This document shows positions 6,279-9,190 of a stretch of 9,190 bases of DNA, piece by piece. The notes under the pieces were generated by a model that worked only from the letters and a program-made list of their open reading frames with translations, had not been told where the DNA came from and did not search any database. How positions within the stretch are numbered: position 1 is the first letter of the stretch; every line of letters starts with the position of its first letter. The position numbers and the translations under genes were made by a program. The stretch comes from JBDTNQ01 sp039933635 (lineage in GTDB: Bacteria > Acidobacteriota > Vicinamibacteria > Vicinamibacterales > SCN-69-37), in NCBI GenBank assembly GCA_039933635.1, contig JBDTNQ010000142.1:1-9190 (forward strand), written 5' to 3'.

Positions 6279-6879
6279 GCCGTTCCTTCTCGAGTCCCGG
6301 AATCGACAGGTCGTTCGTCAACCGCATCGCCATCTCGGTCAGCAGCGCGGCGAGCGTGGTGCGGTCGGCCTTGTCGTTGCGCAGATCCGCTGCCGCACGA
6401 TTGAGACGCCCGACGACGTCTTCGATCTTCTGGCGCATGTCATCCGACAGGTTCTGCTGGAGATCGAGAATCTGCTGCCGCAGTTCCCGCTGAACGCGGC
6501 TGACCGTGTCCTCGAGTTGTCCGGTCTTCTTCTCGAACGCCTTGGCGGTGTTCCGCGCGTCTTCGGCCAGGTCCCTCGTCGCGTCGGCGCGCGCATCGTG
6601 CTCGACACGAATGCGGTCGTCGAGCGATTCGGACTCCTGCTTGACGAACTGTTCGAGCGCGCTCAATCGGCGGCGGACCTCGTCGCGCAGTTCCGACGTC
6701 TCCTGCATCAGCCGTTCCTCGAGCCGCGCGAAGCGCCGCTCGTAGTCCCGCATCTGACCACCAAAGAGAATGTCGCGAACCTTGTCGATGTTGCCGCCCG
6801 CGACGTCATTGTTCGCTTGTGGCGACACGGTCTCGACGGTTGTTGGATGGTGGTCCTGAGGGTAGGGAGTCGTATCCAC
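6271..6879 (-). CDS. Coiled-coil protein of the GTPase cluster
   Basis: About 202 residues, soluble and mostly coiled coil. After a low-complexity, Pro/Gln-rich start it has NIDKVRDILFGGQMRDYERR (about residues 30-49), a recognisable opening of this protein type. Long charged heptads follow (FARLEERLMQETSELRDEVR through RELRQQILDLQQNLSDDMRQ), then a conserved-looking end, DRTTLAALLTEMAMRLTND. No membrane helix or Cys. The GTG at 6879 is preferred: a GGA-type SD lies just upstream. A GTG at 6933 in the same frame lacks a well-spaced SD and would add a stretch encoding hydrophobic residues unlike the rest. The true start could also be nearer the NIDKVRDIL block. The stop overlaps the OmpA-like gene's ATG by 8 bases, so the two are translationally coupled. 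It probably assembles with the cytoplasmic part of that protein; no function is known to me. Confidence 0.8.
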   Translation of the reverse strand: MDTTPYPQDHHPTTVETVSPQANNDVAGGNIDKVRDILFGGQMRDYERRFARLEERLMQETSELRDEVRRRLSALEQFVKQESESLDDRIRVEHDARADATRDLAEDARNTAKAFEKKTGQLEDTVSRVQRELRQQILDLQQNLSDDMRQKIEDVVGRLNRAAADLRNDKADRTTLAALLTEMAMRLTNDLSIPGLEKERHG

Positions 6880-6927
6880 GGCTGGCGTCCTTTGCGAAAA
6901 GAAGAGGCCGAAAACGGGCTGCCAGCC
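6880..6927 (-). repeat. Inverted repeat in front of the coiled-coil gene
   Basis: GGCTGGC (6880-6886) and GCCAGCC (6921-6927) are exact 7-base inverted repeats with a 34-base loop, lying between the ybdD stop and the GTG of the coiled-coil gene. In mRNA the stem would abut the start codon and leave the SD in the loop. It could tune translation, or be chance. Confidence 0.3.
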
Positions 6928-6934
6928 TATCACC

Positions 6935-7126
6935 TCAACAGCACTTCGGCTGGCCGAACTTCGCTTTCAATTTTGCGTCGCTGAAGCGTCGCCATTCGGC
7001 GGCCGAATGCGGCCGGCCGTGCACGGCCAGATGCCGCGCATAGGCGCTTTGATCGGACAATTCACCCAGCAAGGCGACAAAAAGCCTCGCTCCTCGCCGC
7101 AGTGATGAGATGACGGCTGTCTTCAC
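6935..7126 (-). CDS. ybdD: YbdD/YjiX family small protein, CstA partner
   Basis: A 63-residue protein of the YbdD/YjiX (DUF466) family, which is nearly always encoded right after CstA/BtsT-type carriers. Family features: YARHLAVHGRPHSAAEWRRF in the middle, then KAKFGQPKCC with the typical terminal Cys-Cys pair. It starts at GTG 7126 in a GTGA overlap with the cstA stop (4 bases shared, 7123-7126), so translation is coupled to the transporter. No membrane helix or signal peptide is evident. The exact biochemical role is unsettled; the pairing with CstA supports a role in carrier function or assembly. The GTG start is chosen because nothing upstream in frame belongs to the family. Confidence 0.9.
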   Translation of the reverse strand: MKTAVISSLRRGARLFVALLGELSDQSAYARHLAVHGRPHSAAEWRRFSDAKLKAKFGQPKCC

Positions 7127-9189
7127 AGTTCCTCCGCATTCAACCGCGTCGCGACGAACGGCGACTCCGTCGTCGTTCGTGACATCGTGCCGCGCAACAC
7201 GCCGGCCCAGGTGCGGACGGAATCCACGACGATCGTGATGACTAGGATCGCGAAGATGCCACACACGGCGGCATCGAGGCGCGCGTTGAAGATCAGCACG
7301 TTCGTGGCGCCGATGCGGGCGGCGGCAATCGTGCCGGCATCCAGCGCGGCGCGCAGCTGCGCGGCCTGTGCGAGGAAGCCGAGCTCGGGCAGCGGCGAGA
7401 AAATCTTCTGGTAGGACGCGGTCAGCGTCACGGCCAGCAGCCAGAGCAAGGGCACGCACGTGATCCACATGTAGCGCGTGCCGTGCATGCGCACCAGAAT
7501 CGTCGTGGCGACGCACAGGGCAATCGCGGCCAGAAGTTGATTGGCGATGCCGAAGAGCGGCCAGAGGGAGTTGATGCCGCCGAGCGGATCGCGCACGCCC
7601 TGAATGAGGAAGTAGCCCCACGCCGCCACGATCAACGCGCTCGTGATGATGACGCCCGGCATCCAGCCGGTACGGCCGAGTGGACGATAGATGTGTCCGA
7701 GCAGATCCTGCAGCATGAACCGGCCCACGCGCGTGCCGGCGTCGATGATGGTCAGGATGAACAGCGCTTCGAACATGATCGCGAAGTGGTACCAGAAGCT
7801 GATGAGCGCCGTGCCACCGATGCTCGACGAAAAGATGTGCGCCATGCCCAGCGCCAGCGACGGCGCTCCGCCCGTGCGTGCGAACAGCGTCTGCTCGCCG
7901 ACCTGCCGCGCGAGCATCGCCATCTGATCGACCGAGACCGGGAAGCCCCATGAAGAAATCGTCGCGACCGCCGCGGCCGGCGCGGCGCCGACCACACCGG
8001 CCGGCGCGTTCACGGCGAAGTAGACGCCCGGCTCCATCACGCACGCGGCGACCATCGCCATGATGGCGACGAAGCTCTCGAGCAGCATGCCGCCGTAGCC
8101 GATGGGCCATGCGTGCCACTCACGCGCGATCAGTTTTGGCGTCGTGCCCGACGAGATCAGCGCGTGAAACCCGGACACCGCGCCGCAGGCGATCGTGATG
8201 AACGCAAACGGAAAGATGCGCCCTCGAAACACCGGCCCGGCGCCATTCACGAACTGCGTGAGCGCCGGCATCTGCAGCGTCGGGTGCACGAACAGGATGC
8301 CCACGCCCAGCAGCAACACCACGCCCAGCTTCACGAACGTGCTGAGGTAGTCGCGCGGCGCCAGCAGCAGCCACACCGGTAACGCGCTGGCCAGGAACCC
8401 GTAGGCGATCACCATCAGCGCGAGCGTCATGCCCCCGAACGTGAACCATGGCGCCACCGAGGGTGATTGAGCGACGGCCTGTCCGCCGAAGATGCTGGCA
8501 ATCAGCAGCACGAAGCCGATGGCGGACGCCTCGAGCACCTTCCCGGGACGCCAGTAGCGCAGATACAGCCCCATGAACACCGCGATGGGCATGGTCGCCG
8601 CGATCGTGAACGTGCCCCAGGGACTGTCGCGTAGCGCGTTGACGACGACCAGGCCGATGACGGCCAGGAGGATCGTCATGATCAGCAGCACCGTCACGAG
8701 CGCGGTGAATCCGCCGAGCGCGCCGATCTCTTCCTTCGCCATCTGACCGAGCGACTTGCCATCGCGCCGCATGGACGCGAACAGGATCACGAAGTCCTGC
8801 ACGCATCCGGCAAACACCGCGCCGATGATGATCCAGAGCGTGCCGGGCAGGTAGCCGAACTGCGCCGCGAGCGTGGGGCCGACGAGTGGGCCAGGGCCGG
8901 CGATGGCGGCGAAGTGATGACCGAAGACGATCCACTTGTTCGTCGGCTCGAAATCGTGACCATCGCGCAGCCGTTCCGCCGGCGTCGCGCGCGCGTCATC
9001 CAGCGCCATCACCTTCGCGGCAATCCACTTCGCGTAGAAGCGGAAACCGATGAGGTACGTGCCCACGGCCGCGACGACAAGCCAGAGGCTGTTGATGGCC
9101 TCGCCGCGCGTCAGCGCCACCGCGCCCAACGCATACGCCGCAAGCACGGCGACGGCGGCCCACACGAGGTGTCCAAGCAGTCGATTCAT
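7123..9189 (-). CDS. cstA: Carbon starvation protein A family carrier (CstA/BtsT type)
   Basis: A 688-residue multi-pass inner-membrane carrier with many hydrophobic segments (my count is about 16-18 helices), close to the length of E. coli CstA. Family members import pyruvate with protons (BtsT) or take up pyruvate and peptides under carbon limitation (CstA). Signature segments: NKWIVFGHHFAAIAGPGPLV (about 84-103), GPTLAAQFGYLPGTLW (104-119), PVWLLLAPRDYLSTFVKLG (271-289), SGFHALISSGTTPKLIA (339-355) and, later, the SSSIGGTALISFWYHFAIMF block with the C-terminal helices. The ATG at 9189 is one base from the window edge, so its SD and promoter are not visible. The stop overlaps ybdD by 4 bases. 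Reading is clean throughout, with no frameshift. Substrate (pyruvate versus peptides) cannot be decided from sequence alone. Confidence 0.95.
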   Translation of the reverse strand: MNRLLGHLVWAAVAVLAAYALGAVALTRGEAINSLWLVVAAVGTYLIGFRFYAKWIAAKVMALDDARATPAERLRDGHDFEPTNKWIVFGHHFAAIAGPGPLVGPTLAAQFGYLPGTLWIIIGAVFAGCVQDFVILFASMRRDGKSLGQMAKEEIGALGGFTALVTVLLIMTILLAVIGLVVVNALRDSPWGTFTIAATMPIAVFMGLYLRYWRPGKVLEASAIGFVLLIASIFGGQAVAQSPSVAPWFTFGGMTLALMVIAYGFLASALPVWLLLAPRDYLSTFVKLGVVLLLGVGILFVHPTLQMPALTQFVNGAGPVFRGRIFPFAFITIACGAVSGFHALISSGTTPKLIAREWHAWPIGYGGMLLESFVAIMAMVAACVMEPGVYFAVNAPAGVVGAAPAAAVATISSWGFPVSVDQMAMLARQVGEQTLFARTGGAPSLALGMAHIFSSSIGGTALISFWYHFAIMFEALFILTIIDAGTRVGRFMLQDLLGHIYRPLGRTGWMPGVIITSALIVAAWGYFLIQGVRDPLGGINSLWPLFGIANQLLAAIALCVATTILVRMHGTRYMWITCVPLLWLLAVTLTASYQKIFSPLPELGFLAQAAQLRAALDAGTIAAARIGATNVLIFNARLDAAVCGIFAILVITIVVDSVRTWAGVLRGTMSRTTTESPFVATRLNAEEL

Positions 9190-9190
9190 A

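Noticed and set aside
6277..6984. Plus-strand 235-codon frame opposite the coiled-coil gene
   Set aside because: It mirrors the coiled-coil gene codon pattern, lacks an SD, and shows no known family features.
7127..8119. Minus-strand frame leading into ybdD, His/Arg-rich
   Set aside because: It is an out-of-frame reading of cstA; only the last 63 codons, from the GTG at 7126, belong to a known family.

Overview
This is a GC-rich, gene-dense bacterial segment. The mix of genes suggests an environmental Acidobacteriota lineage, perhaps near Vicinamibacteria. The pointers are a remnant of an ADOP-type (MacB/FtsX-like) permease, a prokaryotic Kir channel, a secreted GlcG/HbpS-like protein, a DUF2630 protein and a Ras-like GTPase cluster. 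That placement is inference; there is no rRNA or marker gene in the window.

Layout. (1) Bases 1-1479, minus strand: a secreted GlcG/HbpS (DUF336) protein followed by a Kir-type potassium channel that runs off the left edge. (2) Bases 1650-2945, plus strand, divergent from block 1: a peroxiredoxin, an overlapping cytoplasmic DsbA/thioredoxin-like protein broken by one frameshift, and a small DUF2630 protein. (3) Bases 2983-9189, minus strand: cstA and ybdD (pyruvate/peptide uptake, joined by a 4-base overlap), then a tight set of four genes: coiled-coil protein, membrane-anchored BON/OmpA-like protein, Ras-like small GTPase, and a small sensor-like protein. A short, broken ADOP permease remnant follows.

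The most interesting part is the four-gene set at 3418-6879. It has overlaps or gaps of about 10 bases. It would link a cytoplasmic coiled-coil protein and a small GTPase to an inner-membrane protein with a peptidoglycan-binding-type OmpA domain in the periplasm. This looks like a membrane-linked GTPase switch module whose function I cannot name.

A strong caution: four coding disruptions lie between about 2.27 and 5.13 kb. They are frameshifts near 2269 (DsbA-like), 3186 (permease remnant) and 4254 (GTPase), and an in-frame TAG at 5124-5126 (OmpA-like). Genes outside this stretch read cleanly. Either this part of the assembly has base errors, or the locus is decaying. No tRNA, rRNA, CRISPR array or insertion sequence was seen, and no stretch over 300 bases lacks a gene.
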